Origin: Lachnospiraceae bacterium
GTDB lineage: Bacteria; Bacillota; Clostridia; Lachnospirales; Lachnospiraceae
DNA length: 64,000 nucleotides
Reading direction: 5' to 3'
Assembly (NCBI GenBank): GCA_902362715.1
Contig: CABIXN010000006.1
Span: 55,858-119,857 of the forward strand
The notes under the pieces were generated by a model. It was not told the DNA's origin, did no database searches, and saw only the letters and a program-made list of their open reading frames with translations. The translations under genes were made by a program, and so were the position numbers. This document shows positions 27,571 through 35,730 of this stretch, piece by piece (the stretch's first letter is position 1; each line of letters opens with the position of its first letter).

Positions 27571-28955
27571 CAGGTTACCTCTCTTTCCTTGGCAGCCTCC
27601 TTATCCATAGGAAGCCTGTAAAAAAATAAAACCGTAAACGGTATGCAGGTCAAAAAAGTCAGTATATCAGCCAGAGTCTGGGAAATCTGTACCCCCATAA
27701 GACCAATGGCAGACGGTAAAATCAGAATCAGGGGAATAAAATAAATACCGCTTCTTAATGCTGAAATCACAGAAGCCTGGACACTCTTTCCCACACTTTG
27801 AAGCATCATCGTATTACAAATACTAAATGGCTGAAAAAAGCAGGCTGCACACTGACAGCGCAGCGCAAAGGTACCTATGGCAATTACCTGAGGGTCATTC
27901 CGAAACAGCGCTACAATGCTGCCGGAAAAAATCAGACAGATTATTGCAGCCCCGCCAAGCAGCCCTTCCCCCATCAATGTTGTAAACCAGAAGCCTTTTT
28001 TTACTCTGGAATATCGTCCGGCTCCATAATTAAAAGCAGCCACAGGCTGATACCCCTGCCCGGTGCCAAGGCCTACAGAAAACATCAGCGAACTGATCCG
28101 GTTTACAATACTCATGGCAGCTACCGCCGTATCACCATATATGGCAGCCTGATGATTTAAAAGCATTGTGGACATGCTGTTAAATCCCTGGCGTATGAGA
28201 CTTGGCACACCGGTTTTTACAATTTCTGCTACTTCCTGTCTATTCCTTGTAACCTTTCCAAAAGAAAGCCTGCTTTCTGTTTTTCCCGATAGAAACATAT
28301 AAAGCAGCAGTAGAAAACTTACAATCTGAGAAACGCCTGTAGCCAGACCGGCTCCCCGGATCCCCAAACCCATTCCAAACATAAATACCGGATCCAGAAT
28401 TATATTTAAAACGCCTCCGGCAGTTAATCCTATCATAGCATAAACTGCCATTCCCTCATACCTTAGAATATTGTTCATCACACAGCTGCTGGTCATAAAA
28501 GGCGCCGCCAGCAAAATAAAGACAGCATATTGTCTGGCATAGGGATAAATAGTATGCGTACTTCCAAGCAGATACATCAGCTGGCGCAGAAATAAAAGTC
28601 CCAAAACCCCAATCAAAAGCCCCGCCGCAGCCGCCAGAAAAAAACCTGTGGAAGCAAATCTAGACGCGCTCTCTTTATCTCTCTGCCCAAGCTTTCTAGA
28701 AATAATACTTCCGGCCCCGTGTCCAAACATAAAACCAAAAGCCTGCAGGATAGCCATCAGCCCAAACACAACCCCTACCGCACCGCTGGCACTGTTGCCC
28801 AGGCGGCTTACAAAATATGTATCCGCCGTATTATAAATATTTGTAATCAGCATACTGACAATTGTTGGCACTCCCAGCGTTACAATCAGCCGCGGAACAG
28901 GTGTTTCTGTCATTTTTTTATATTTTAAGTCTTCTGCAGACATATGTCTATCCAT
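27570..28955 (-). CDS. MATE-family efflux transporter
   Basis: 461 residues, twelve helices, with 'IVTLGVPTIVSMLITNIYNT' at the N-terminus and the MATE pattern 'FNSMSTMLLNHQAA'. The ATG at 28955 is preferred, because AAAGGAG lies 8 bp before it. The GTG at 28973 overlaps that site. It shares only distant similarity with the other MATE gene in the window and pairs with the ZIP gene. Confidence 0.9.
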   Translation of the reverse strand: MDRHMSAEDLKYKKMTETPVPRLIVTLGVPTIVSMLITNIYNTADTYFVSRLGNSASGAVGVVFGLMAILQAFGFMFGHGAGSIISRKLGQRDKESASRFASTGFFLAAAAGLLIGVLGLLFLRQLMYLLGSTHTIYPYARQYAVFILLAAPFMTSSCVMNNILRYEGMAVYAMIGLTAGGVLNIILDPVFMFGMGLGIRGAGLATGVSQIVSFLLLLYMFLSGKTESRLSFGKVTRNRQEVAEIVKTGVPSLIRQGFNSMSTMLLNHQAAIYGDTAVAAMSIVNRISSLMFSVGLGTGQGYQPVAAFNYGAGRYSRVKKGFWFTTLMGEGLLGGAAIICLIFSGSIVALFRNDPQVIAIGTFALRCQCAACFFQPFSICNTMMLQSVGKSVQASVISALRSGIYFIPLILILPSAIGLMGVQISQTLADILTFLTCIPFTVLFFYRLPMDKEAAKEREVT

Positions 28956-29078
28956 TACTGCAGCTCCTTTCACAATTTATGTACTATATCATGTTCTTAC
29001 TTAATAGTATATTACAGGCTGATATAAAAGGTGTTTCCACCGGCCATAAAGAGGAAAGAGCGTCGTTTTCTATGATGC

Positions 29079-29104
29079 AAAAAAAATCCTGCCACGGCAG
29101 GATT
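29079..29104 (-). terminator. intrinsic terminator of nth
   Basis: AATCCTGCC (29085-29093) and GGCAGGATT (29096-29104) are perfect arms with a 2-nt loop. Eight Ts follow on the minus strand. It lies about 120 bp beyond the nth stop codon. The rest of the 250-bp gap between nth and the MATE gene holds a second G+C-rich hairpin near 29108-29132 and no gene. Confidence 0.8.
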
Positions 29105-29226
29105 CTCCGCCTGCGGCGGGTTGCGCAGGCAAAAAAGAGGAACTTCTTTTCTGCACTGCAGCTAAAAGCTCCTCCTGTCTATACTGATTATCCTGCCCTG
29201 ACAGACAGATTTTAATCATTTTTATT

Positions 29227-29925
29227 CTAATCTACTCCATTTTTTTTGCAGATATCCTGCAGAACGCATCTCTCACAATGGGGTTTTGTCCGGGCTGTAC
29301 AGACATCTCTTCCATGATATACAAGGCGATGGCAAAAATCGCTGCCCTCCTTGGGAGGCACCAGCTTCCAGAGGGCCATCTCCACTTTTTTCGGCTCCTT
29401 GATCTGATCAACAAGCCCAATTCTGTTCACCAGGCGGATACAATGAGTATCTGTTACAATCGCCGGTTTTCCAAATACATCTCCCATAATCAGGTTCGCA
29501 CTTTTTCTCCCTACTCCCGGCAGCTTTAACAAAGCGTCAAAATCATCCGGCACATTTCCATGATACTGATCTCTTAAAATTTTCATACAGGCACTGATAT
29601 CTCTGGCTTTGCTTTTTCCAAGACCGCACGGTCTGACAATTGCTTCAATGTCTTCCGGCTCCGCCAAAGCCAGAGCATCCACATCCGGATATTTTGCATA
29701 AAGGTCCTGCACTACCACATTAACCCTTTCATCGGTACACTGAGCTGCCAGGCGTACTCCCACCAGAAGTCTCCACGCATCGTTATAATCCAGCGTACAC
29801 TCTGCATCCGGATATTCCTGCTTCAATCGTTCTATCACTTCTAAGGTCAATGCTTCTTTTGTCAATTCTTCTTTTGCCAATTCTTCCTTTGCCAGTTCTT
29901 CTTTTATCATTGTTTCTTTCGTCAT
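29227..29925 (-). CDS. nth: endonuclease III
   Basis: 232 residues. The helix-hairpin-helix LPGVGRKSANLIMG carries the catalytic Lys, and 'VTDTHCIRLVNRIG' carries the catalytic Asp. The [4Fe-4S] cluster Cys are in CHRLVYHGRDVCTARTKPHC, ending with two more in 'CVLQDIC'. It removes oxidised pyrimidines from DNA. The first 25 residues are an unusual KEELA repeat not seen in the family, so the true start may be internal. No better start with a ribosome-binding site was found. Confidence 0.92.
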   Translation of the reverse strand: MTKETMIKEELAKEELAKEELTKEALTLEVIERLKQEYPDAECTLDYNDAWRLLVGVRLAAQCTDERVNVVVQDLYAKYPDVDALALAEPEDIEAIVRPCGLGKSKARDISACMKILRDQYHGNVPDDFDALLKLPGVGRKSANLIMGDVFGKPAIVTDTHCIRLVNRIGLVDQIKEPKKVEMALWKLVPPKEGSDFCHRLVYHGRDVCTARTKPHCERCVLQDICKKNGVD

Positions 29926-29964
29926 ATGTTCCTCCGTTTTTTCTCATAGCACCTTCGATAACAA

Positions 29965-30513
29965 TTACGCTTTTTCTCTCCAATGTTTTTCTTCTAAAAC
30001 TGAAATATGTTCCGTTTTAATCTCTCCTGTTAAATCCCATAACTGATCTTTGTTTGTCTGGTAATGACAAAATCCGCACTTTTCCTGAACTCTTCGAGAT
30101 TGTTCATTTCCGTCAAAATATCCACACCAGAGCCTTACCAGCCCCAATTCTTGAAAAGCATATCTGACCAGTTCTCTCACTGCCTCCGGAATTAGTCCTT
30201 TTCCCCAATATGGAACCCCAATCCAGTAACCAATTTCCGCCTCATTAAATGGCAGGGCAAAATTACTGTCTTTGCCAATCAATAATCCGGCGCTTCCAGC
30301 CACACGGCCATCTTCCTTTAAAACAACTGCATAAGTACCTTCTGCAGACAATACCTGTTGAATTATATCCCGGCTGTTTTCCACACTTGTATGTACCGGC
30401 CAGCCTGCAGCAGGCCCCACCCTTTCATCCTTCGCAAGTTCGTACAGGCTCCCGGCATCTTCCGTTTTCCATGGACGAAGAATCAGACGGTCCGTCTCTA
30501 AAATATTTTTCAT
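29965..30513 (-). CDS. GNAT-family N-acetyltransferase (RimJ/RimL-like)
   Basis: 182 residues. 'ETDRLILRPWKTEDAGSLYE' at the N-terminus and the acetyl-CoA loop 'GYWIGVPYWGKGLIPEAVRE' are typical of RimJ/RimL-like acetyltransferases. The substrate (protein N-terminus, amine or antibiotic) cannot be told. It lies 39 bp upstream of nth in the same direction. Confidence 0.88.
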   Translation of the reverse strand: MKNILETDRLILRPWKTEDAGSLYELAKDERVGPAAGWPVHTSVENSRDIIQQVLSAEGTYAVVLKEDGRVAGSAGLLIGKDSNFALPFNEAEIGYWIGVPYWGKGLIPEAVRELVRYAFQELGLVRLWCGYFDGNEQSRRVQEKCGFCHYQTNKDQLWDLTGEIKTEHISVLEEKHWREKA

Positions 30514-30669
30514 TTTTTTATCTCTCCGGTTAAATCTATTTTTGTAAGTACTGTATCATATCTGCCAAAAATCATCTACTGTTTTATATAAACGGGAAGC
30601 TGCATCCCGTTTTTCCAAAACACAAATACAGCTTCCCTATTTCATGGACGTATCAGATTTTTTCTATAT

Positions 30670-31626
30670 CTATGCCACGGTTAACGAAACATCATCCAAA
30701 TCCAGAGACTGAGCTCCTGTGGAAGTTACAGTAAATCTGACAGTGGCACTGGTGGCATCCGCCGGCGCCTCTGTAGAAATCCCCCTAAAGTAACCAAACT
30801 CCCGGTTATCACTGGTTAAATTCTGCTCCGATACCGTAATGGTCAAACCATCGACACTTGCACCGGCACTATCAGTAAACGTAAGCTCTGCCGTAAAACC
30901 AACCTCTGTCCCTTCTCCTCTGGCAAAAAAGGAAAGATTATAATAGCAGCCGCCCGTAATAGCAACGTCCTGTGACAGCACCGCACCGTTTAATAGATTT
31001 ACAGCGGAAGTACCGGAATGCACCCTTCCTGTCTGTGCCACCCTATTAGATAAAGATGACGTATTCATAGTCCATCCGGTGGGAACCGTACTCGTGAAAT
31101 TTTCCATTCCGCCATTTGTAAGCAGCTCTCCCCGTGAGGTACAGCTGCAGGTTCCTGTGGCGCCTGTAGCTCCAGTTGGGCCTGTTGGACCTGTTGGGCC
31201 TGTTGCTCCTTCTACTCCCTGCGCACCTTCTGCTCCGGTTGGGCCTGTTGGGCCTGTTGGACCTGTTGGACCCGTTGCTCCTTCTACTCCCTGCGCACCT
31301 TCTGCTCCGGTTGGGCCTGTTGGACCTTCTGCTCCCGGTGCACCTTCTGCTCCGGCGGCACCTGTTGCTCCTGTGGCTCCTGTTGCGCCTGTAGCTCCAG
31401 TTGGGCCTGTTGGACCTGTTGGGCCTGTTGCTCCTTCTGCTCCCTGCGCTCCTTCTGCTCCGGTTGGGCCCGTTGGACCCTCTGCTCCGGCGGGCCCGGT
31501 TGCTCCGGCAGCTCCTGTGGGGCCTGTTGGACCGGCTGGCCCCATTGCTCCTTCTGCTCCGGCGGCACCTGTTGCTCCTGTGGCGCCTGTTGGACCTGTT
31601 GGACCTGCAGCTCCGGTTGGACCCAT
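30670..31626 (-). CDS. collagen-like protein, 3' part of an interrupted gene
   Basis: Gly-X-Y repeats ([12 protein letters not shown]) fill about 155 residues. A compact C-terminal domain of about 160 residues follows, beginning '[20 protein letters not shown]', with the look of a carbohydrate-binding-like beta sandwich. The Gly-X-Y frame continues upstream of the ATG at 31626 to a stop at about 31697, with no start codon and no ribosome-binding site. The real start is missing. It lies with the 5' part at 35300-35681: joining both at the CTACTG core gives one frame of 464 residues. The family includes exosporium and surface filaments. Expression in the present arrangement is doubtful. Confidence 0.75.
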   Translation of the reverse strand: MGPTGAAGPTGPTGATGATGAAGAEGAMGPAGPTGPTGAAGATGPAGAEGPTGPTGAEGAQGAEGATGPTGPTGPTGATGATGATGATGAAGAEGAPGAEGPTGPTGAEGAQGVEGATGPTGPTGPTGPTGAEGAQGVEGATGPTGPTGPTGATGATGTCSCTSRGELLTNGGMENFTSTVPTGWTMNTSSLSNRVAQTGRVHSGTSAVNLLNGAVLSQDVAITGGCYYNLSFFARGEGTEVGFTAELTFTDSAGASVDGLTITVSEQNLTSDNREFGYFRGISTEAPADATSATVRFTVTSTGAQSLDLDDVSLTVA

Positions 31627-31676
31627 TGCTCCATTTTGCCCATCTCTTCCTGCCGGACCTGCAGGGCCCGTGGCTC

Positions 31677-31699
31677 CAGTAGAGGCATTTATTTATGCC
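31677..31699. other. left attachment site of the element
   Basis: The CAGTAG core (31677-31682) is followed by 6 bp and the arm TTATTTATGCC (31689-31699). The chromosomal side, GGGCCCGTGGCTC, mirrors the chromosomal side of the right site (GGGTGCGGCTGGGG in the other orientation), giving an imperfectly symmetric attB when joined. Confidence 0.7.
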
Positions 31700-31789
31700 T
31701 AACCAATAATATTTTTATTTCATCAGAACTTTAACCACATTCATAACTTCTTTTCTTCTTAAGATTTTGCTTTCTGAATGTAAGCCTTT

Positions 31790-32683
31790 TCAGTCATTAT
31801 TTTCTTCGTATTCTCCCTCTTCCTCCTCAATAAGAGCTGAGGAAGCCTCTATAACAGAAGTAAGAAGATTATAGAAATCAGCAGCTTTCATACTGGTAAC
31901 CACCGGAACTCCCGTTTGTTCTTCCAGCGCTTTTCTTGCGATTCCCGCAACTTCTCCGCCTCTTTTAGCAACGCTTTTGCTTTCCTCAAAACCAGATGGA
32001 CGAGCAGCAGCAGAAATATCTTTTGTGGAAGTTTCCGCAAGCATATTTAAAACTAATTCTGTAGTGCTCATATTATCTCTGAGATTTTCTTTTTTCAATC
32101 CTTTCAGGGATTTATATTGCCGTGTAGACATTCCAGCCCAGGCCTTCGTAATCTCATCTGTCAAAATGGCATACTCCCTTCCTTGCTGTACTCCTCGCTT
32201 TTTCCACTCATCCGTAAGCTCTTTACGAACACGAATAGTCAAAAGCCTCTGATTTATCCACTCTTCATCATATCCTTTTTTTAAATATGTAGAAAAAGCC
32301 CGGTCAATTGCTTTCTCCGGATCTATGGTTTCCTCAATACGCTCACTCCCCACCTTCGCAAGCCAGGCTTTTAATGGTTCTGCTTTGGGTGAGGTAACCG
32401 ACTGGATAATACGGAAAATTCCTTCCATTGTTGCCGCATTTGTTCGATAATTTTTTCCATCACTTGCCAGCATTGGAGTTAGGGTACAGATTGTACCCCA
32501 CCTGGCATTCAGTTCAGGGTCGCGGGAACGCATTTTTTTAATATACTGTTTTGGGTCTTTACTATTTGTTAAAACCGCAATCACATCTGTCACACAAAAA
32601 TACCATTCTTCCTGTTTGGCATTCCATGAAGTACGAATTTGTTTATCTTCAAACATTTGGATCAAATTATTATTTCCGCTCAT
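31790..32683 (-). CDS. BRO-N domain protein (phage antirepressor-like)
   Basis: 297 residues. The first 110 match a BRO-N domain: 'RTSWNAKQEEWYFCVTDVIA', 'DPKQYIKKMRSRD', 'GIFRIIQSVTSPKAEPLKAW'. The rest is a helical domain ending in an acidic tail. BRO-N proteins bind DNA and act as antirepressors or regulators in phages and mobile elements. The start has AGGAGG 8 bp upstream. It is divergent from the recombinase module and may control excision. A palindrome lies in its promoter and again inside the gene. Confidence 0.8.
   Translation of the reverse strand: MSGNNNLIQMFEDKQIRTSWNAKQEEWYFCVTDVIAVLTNSKDPKQYIKKMRSRDPELNARWGTICTLTPMLASDGKNYRTNAATMEGIFRIIQSVTSPKAEPLKAWLAKVGSERIEETIDPEKAIDRAFSTYLKKGYDEEWINQRLLTIRVRKELTDEWKKRGVQQGREYAILTDEITKAWAGMSTRQYKSLKGLKKENLRDNMSTTELVLNMLAETSTKDISAAARPSGFEESKSVAKRGGEVAGIARKALEEQTGVPVVTSMKAADFYNLLTSVIEASSALIEEEEGEYEENND
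32482..32498. promoter_or_regulatory. internal palindrome GGGTACA-N3-TGTACCC
   Basis: A perfect 7-3-7 inverted repeat lies inside the BRO-N gene near codons 62-67. It matches the promoter-proximal copy at 32719-32735 in arm sequence and spacing. Confidence 0.4.
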
Positions 32684-32718
32684 TTTTACGTCCTCCTGGT
32701 TTTACCAGATCTGAAATA

Positions 32719-32735
32719 GGGTACAATTGATACCC
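32719..32735. promoter_or_regulatory. candidate operator upstream of the BRO-N gene
   Basis: GGGTACA-ATT-GATACCC lies 36-52 bp upstream of the BRO-N start. It shares arms and 3-bp spacing with the internal copy at 32482-32498, differing at one arm position. Two such sites suggest autoregulation or control by a host regulator. Confidence 0.45.
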
Positions 32736-32993
32736 TGTCTGCAAAAGTTTGATGGTTCATATTATATCCCACGTCTATAAAATAAAAAAGCATTTTTAAA
32801 TCTATTTTTCTCGTGAGATATTTCCCTATTAGTTTTATCTTTAACAGAACGCCAGCCGTTCCCCCTATACTATCTTTATTTTCTCCTCTGCCCGCAGCAT
32901 AATGGACAATCGTGCTGGCATAAGCTGTAGCGTACAGATACAAATACTCTTTAAAAATGACACTTTTTATAAATGAAAAGGGGAGGTCCGCTG

Positions 32994-33254
32994 ATGATCA
33001 ACAGCAAACAACTATCACAAATGAGCCGGCAAGACATAAAAGAAATAAAAAAAGAAACTTTAATAGATATATCTACTATAAAAACAGATAGCACTCTGAC
33101 ACAGGAACAGAAAATAATTGCTTTTCTGGAACAATTAAAAAATCCTTATTGTTTTTTATGTGGTAATACCCCGGTTCGTGTCTGTTATTCCGATCAGGCC
33201 CCAGCTCTTGAGGAAATACTTACAAAATTTTTTATACAATTAAAACAAAGCTGA
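32994..33254 (+). CDS. small conserved protein found beside mobile-element recombinases (DUF6870-like)
   Basis: 86 residues, beginning MINSKQLSQMSRQDIKEIKK, with a 'NPYCFLCGNTPVRVCYSD' core. It resembles small proteins commonly placed just upstream of serine recombinases in Lachnospiraceae elements. The family name is from memory. The ATG at 32994 follows GGGGAGG at 7 bp; the upstream ATG at 32973 overlaps that site. It ends 57 bp before the recombinase gene and is likely co-transcribed. Function unknown. Confidence 0.7.
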   Translation: MINSKQLSQMSRQDIKEIKKETLIDISTIKTDSTLTQEQKIIAFLEQLKNPYCFLCGNTPVRVCYSDQAPALEEILTKFFIQLKQS

Positions 33255-33311
33255 CGCTTTCTCATAAATACGGTGCCGTACAAATATAGTTATACGGGAT
33301 AGGAGGTCAGC

Positions 33312-35063
33312 ATGGCACGTATACGAAAACAATCATTTTCAGCTGCACCAAAGAAAATAATCTGGTATATCGCTATCTATATCCGCATTTCCCGTGATGA
33401 TGGAAGTGACGAAAGCCTCAGTGTTTCCAACCAAAGAAAAATTCTGCTGGAGTTCCTTAAAAAGTCTTTTCAAGACGAACATGTGGTCACGGACATTTAC
33501 ATTGATGATGGACAAAGCGGTACAGATTATGAGCGTCCCGGCTTTCAAAGAATGATACATGATGTGGAAACAGGAAAAGTAAACTGCATTATCTGTAAAA
33601 ATCTATCCCGTGCCTTCCGTAACTATTCCGACCAGGGCTATTTTCTGGAAAGTTTTTTCCCTCGTTTTAATACCCGCTTTATTACGCTGAGCGATCCTAA
33701 AATTGATACTTTTATCAACCCGGAAACAGTAAATGGAATGGAAGTACCTATTAATGGTTTAATGAATGACCGCTTTGCATACAAAACATCCAGTGATATC
33801 CGGAGAACCTTTGACACCAAACGGCGCAACGGTGAATTTATAGGAGCATTTGCCCCCTACGGCTATGCAAAAGACACAGAAAATAAAAATCATCTGATCA
33901 TCGACCCAGAAGCTGCACAAGTTGTAAAAGACATTTTCCATTGGTATGTTTACGGAGACGGAAGCACGGAAGTTATAACTGACAGAGATGGAACAAAATA
34001 TAAGCGATTGACAGACAGTATGAGTAAAGAGAGCATCGCCCGAAAACTCAATAACCTTGGTATTCCAAACCCCGCTGCATATAAACGGAGCAAGGGTATG
34101 AAGTACCATAATTCCCAGGCTGACAAAAATGATGGTCTGTGGCAGTCATCAAGTATTACAACCATTCTTTCTAATGAAATGTATATTGGAACTATGGTTC
34201 AGGGCAAACAAAAAGTTATCAGCTATAAAGTACATGACAAAATAACAATTCCTGAAGATAAATGGTATCGTGTACCTAATACCCATAAGCCTATTATTAG
34301 CAGTGAATTGTTCCATAGAGTACAGGAGTTACAGGCAAAAGACACAAGGCGTGCTCCCGGCAAAAAGCAGAATTATCTGTTTTCTGGTTTTCTCAGATGC
34401 GCAGACTGTAAAAAAGCTATGACAAGAAAGCCGTCAAAAAACCTGATCTATTATAATTGTTCTACCTACAAACGAAAATCAAAAACAAAATGCTCCATCC
34501 ATTCTATCCGTCTGGATGTATTAGAACCGGCAGTCTTAACTGCTATTCAAAGGCAGATTGAATTGGCTGTGCACCTGCCGGAAATTATTGACAAGATTAA
34601 AAAGGCTCCGGCTGCCGGAAATAAATCTGCACAGCTGGAGGCCTTATTAAAGCTACGTACTCAGGAGCTTAAAAAGACAGAAAACATTATAACTGATTTA
34701 TACCTGGACTGGAAAAACGGAGATATCACTCACAATCAATACAGAAAAATGAAAGTAAAGTTTGAAACTCAGTCCAGACAGCTCAAAGTGATGATTAAGC
34801 ATCTAAAAGAGAACATTAAGGTTATAGATGAAGATATCACTTGCGGCAATCCATATCTTAACGCATTCCTCAAGTACAAAAATGTACAGACTTTGACACA
34901 GGGTATTCTCCTGGAACTGGTAAAAGATATTTTCATTCATGAAGGCGGTGGGATTACCATTGTATTCAAATTTGAAGATCCGTTCAAACGGATTATAGAT
35001 TTTATTGAAAACAATAAATACGTTCTAGCCGCTGCAGAGAACAAAGCAGACAGAGGAACTTAA
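33312..35063 (+). CDS. large serine recombinase
   Basis: 583 residues. Resolvase domain with the nucleophile Ser27 in 'IYIRISRDDGSDESLSVSNQ' and the Arg cluster 'LSRAFRNYSDQ'. A recombinase domain (GEFIGAFAPYGYAKD, 'SKESIARKLNNLGIPNPAAY') follows, then a zinc ribbon with Cys pairs in 'RCADCKKAM' and 'KTKCSIHSIRL', and a coiled coil at about 430-520. It cuts and rejoins DNA at the att sites that flank the element. AGGAGG lies 5 bp before the start. No excision factor is recognised; one of the small neighbours may serve. Confidence 0.95.
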   Translation: MARIRKQSFSAAPKKIIWYIAIYIRISRDDGSDESLSVSNQRKILLEFLKKSFQDEHVVTDIYIDDGQSGTDYERPGFQRMIHDVETGKVNCIICKNLSRAFRNYSDQGYFLESFFPRFNTRFITLSDPKIDTFINPETVNGMEVPINGLMNDRFAYKTSSDIRRTFDTKRRNGEFIGAFAPYGYAKDTENKNHLIIDPEAAQVVKDIFHWYVYGDGSTEVITDRDGTKYKRLTDSMSKESIARKLNNLGIPNPAAYKRSKGMKYHNSQADKNDGLWQSSSITTILSNEMYIGTMVQGKQKVISYKVHDKITIPEDKWYRVPNTHKPIISSELFHRVQELQAKDTRRAPGKKQNYLFSGFLRCADCKKAMTRKPSKNLIYYNCSTYKRKSKTKCSIHSIRLDVLEPAVLTAIQRQIELAVHLPEIIDKIKKAPAAGNKSAQLEALLKLRTQELKKTENIITDLYLDWKNGDITHNQYRKMKVKFETQSRQLKVMIKHLKENIKVIDEDITCGNPYLNAFLKYKNVQTLTQGILLELVKDIFIHEGGGITIVFKFEDPFKRIIDFIENNKYVLAAAENKADRGT

Positions 35064-35078
35064 CCTGTCGTTTTATTC

Positions 35079-35262
35079 TCTATATCAGATGTGGGATGAC
35101 TTCCGCCTCTGCAGGCGGTGAGTAACAAATTAGTATCAGTTCGGGTGCCAATCCCCCATCTGACATACGCTCCGAGCGGAGGTGCCGCGCTTAGAAAGAG
35201 AATGTTGTCAGCAAAGCTGACTCGAATCGCTCACCAAGTCTCGCAAAAGCGAGACTTGAATT
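35079..35262. ncRNA. highly structured dispersed repeat, possible small RNA
   Basis: Five hairpins lie in 184 bp: TCAGATGTGGGAT (35085-35097) with ATCCCCCATCTGA (35151-35163, one mismatch), CCGCCT/AGGCGG (35103-35118) inside it, CTCCG/CGGAG near 35170-35181, GTCAGC/GCTGAC (35207-35221), and AAGTCTCGC/GCGAGACTT (35236-35257). A shorter inverted copy is at 38674-38768. It sits between the recombinase stop and the right att site. The RNA nature is inferred from the nested pairing only. Confidence 0.4.
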
Positions 35263-35681
35263 TAAGCCAGTGATTGGGCATAAATAACCGGAGCAGTAGC
35301 CCCAGCCGCACCCGGCGCTCCGGTTGGACCCGTCGGCCCTGTGGCTCCTGCTGGGCCTGTTGCTCCCGTGGGACCCATTGCCCCGTTCTGGCCGTCTCTG
35401 CCGGCCGGACCTGTTATCCCCGCCAGGCCGTTAAAACCTCTAGGACCTACCGGCCCCTGACAGCCCCGGGGACCAGTAGGACCCTGGCAGCCTCTTGGTC
35501 CCATAGGACCTGTCGGTCCCCGCTGACAGCAGCAATTTGTCTGGCATCGGCCGCTGGCGGAACCTGCAGTAGTGCATCTGCCGTCAGAGCAGTCAGCCTG
35601 TGTGAGCTGTTCTGATTCATCGGCATTCCTGCTGTTTCTTTTATTTCTAAAATCATTAAACAATAGTATTTCCCCTTTCAA
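35262..35681 (-). CDS. collagen-like protein, 5' part of an interrupted gene
   Basis: 139 residues as it stands. A 45-residue head is followed by a Cys-rich segment (CQTNCCCQ) and Gly-X-Y repeats such as [19 protein letters not shown]. The last residues ([10 protein letters not shown]) break the Gly-X-Y pattern and are read from element DNA beyond the core at 35294-35299. The native gene would continue at 31676, giving GAT-GAT-GPA in register. The gene has a proper start with a ribosome-binding site. The truncated product lacks the C-terminal domain. Confidence 0.75.
   Translation of the reverse strand: MKGEILLFNDFRNKRNSRNADESEQLTQADCSDGRCTTAGSASGRCQTNCCCQRGPTGPMGPRGCQGPTGPRGCQGPVGPRGFNGLAGITGPAGRDGQNGAMGPTGATGPAGATGPTGPTGAPGAAGATAPVIYAQSLA
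35277..35299. other. right attachment site of the element
   Basis: The arm GGCATAAATAA (35277-35287), then CCGGAG, then the CAGTAG core (35294-35299). The arm is the exact inverse of the left arm at the same distance from the core. Confidence 0.7.
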
Positions 35682-35730
35682 ATGCTTTTGGCAAAAAATA
35701 ATGCCTGATATACCATATGAAACGGGCCGC

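Larger units (their letters stand above)
31677..35299 (+). mobile_element. 3.6-kb serine-recombinase element inserted in a collagen-like gene
   Basis: The direct repeat CAGTAG occurs at 31677-31682 and 35294-35299. Inside the element, 6 bp from each core copy, lie TTATTTATGCC (31689-31699) and its exact inverse GGCATAAATAA (35277-35287). A circle closed at the core would hold these 11-bp arms symmetrically around an 18-bp centre, the layout of a serine-integrase attP. The outer sides re-join to an in-frame collagen-like gene. Cargo: BRO-N protein, a small conserved protein, a large serine recombinase and a structured repeat. No conjugation or phage structural genes are present. Confidence 0.8.

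Noticed and set aside
29108..29132. Second hairpin after nth as a terminator
   Set aside because: Its run of As follows on the plus strand, so on the minus strand the T-run precedes the stem. No plus-strand gene needs a terminator there.
31079..31702. Long plus-strand open frame rich in GPVGPVGPV
   Set aside because: It is the antisense of the Gly-X-Y repeat region. Its proline/valine pattern and lack of a ribosome-binding site show it is a shadow.
31689..35287. Invertible DNA switch between the inverted TTATTTATGCC copies
   Set aside because: Inversion would only swap non-coding inner ends and would not restore any gene. The direct CAGTAG cores outside the arms, with in-frame re-joining, fit excision far better.
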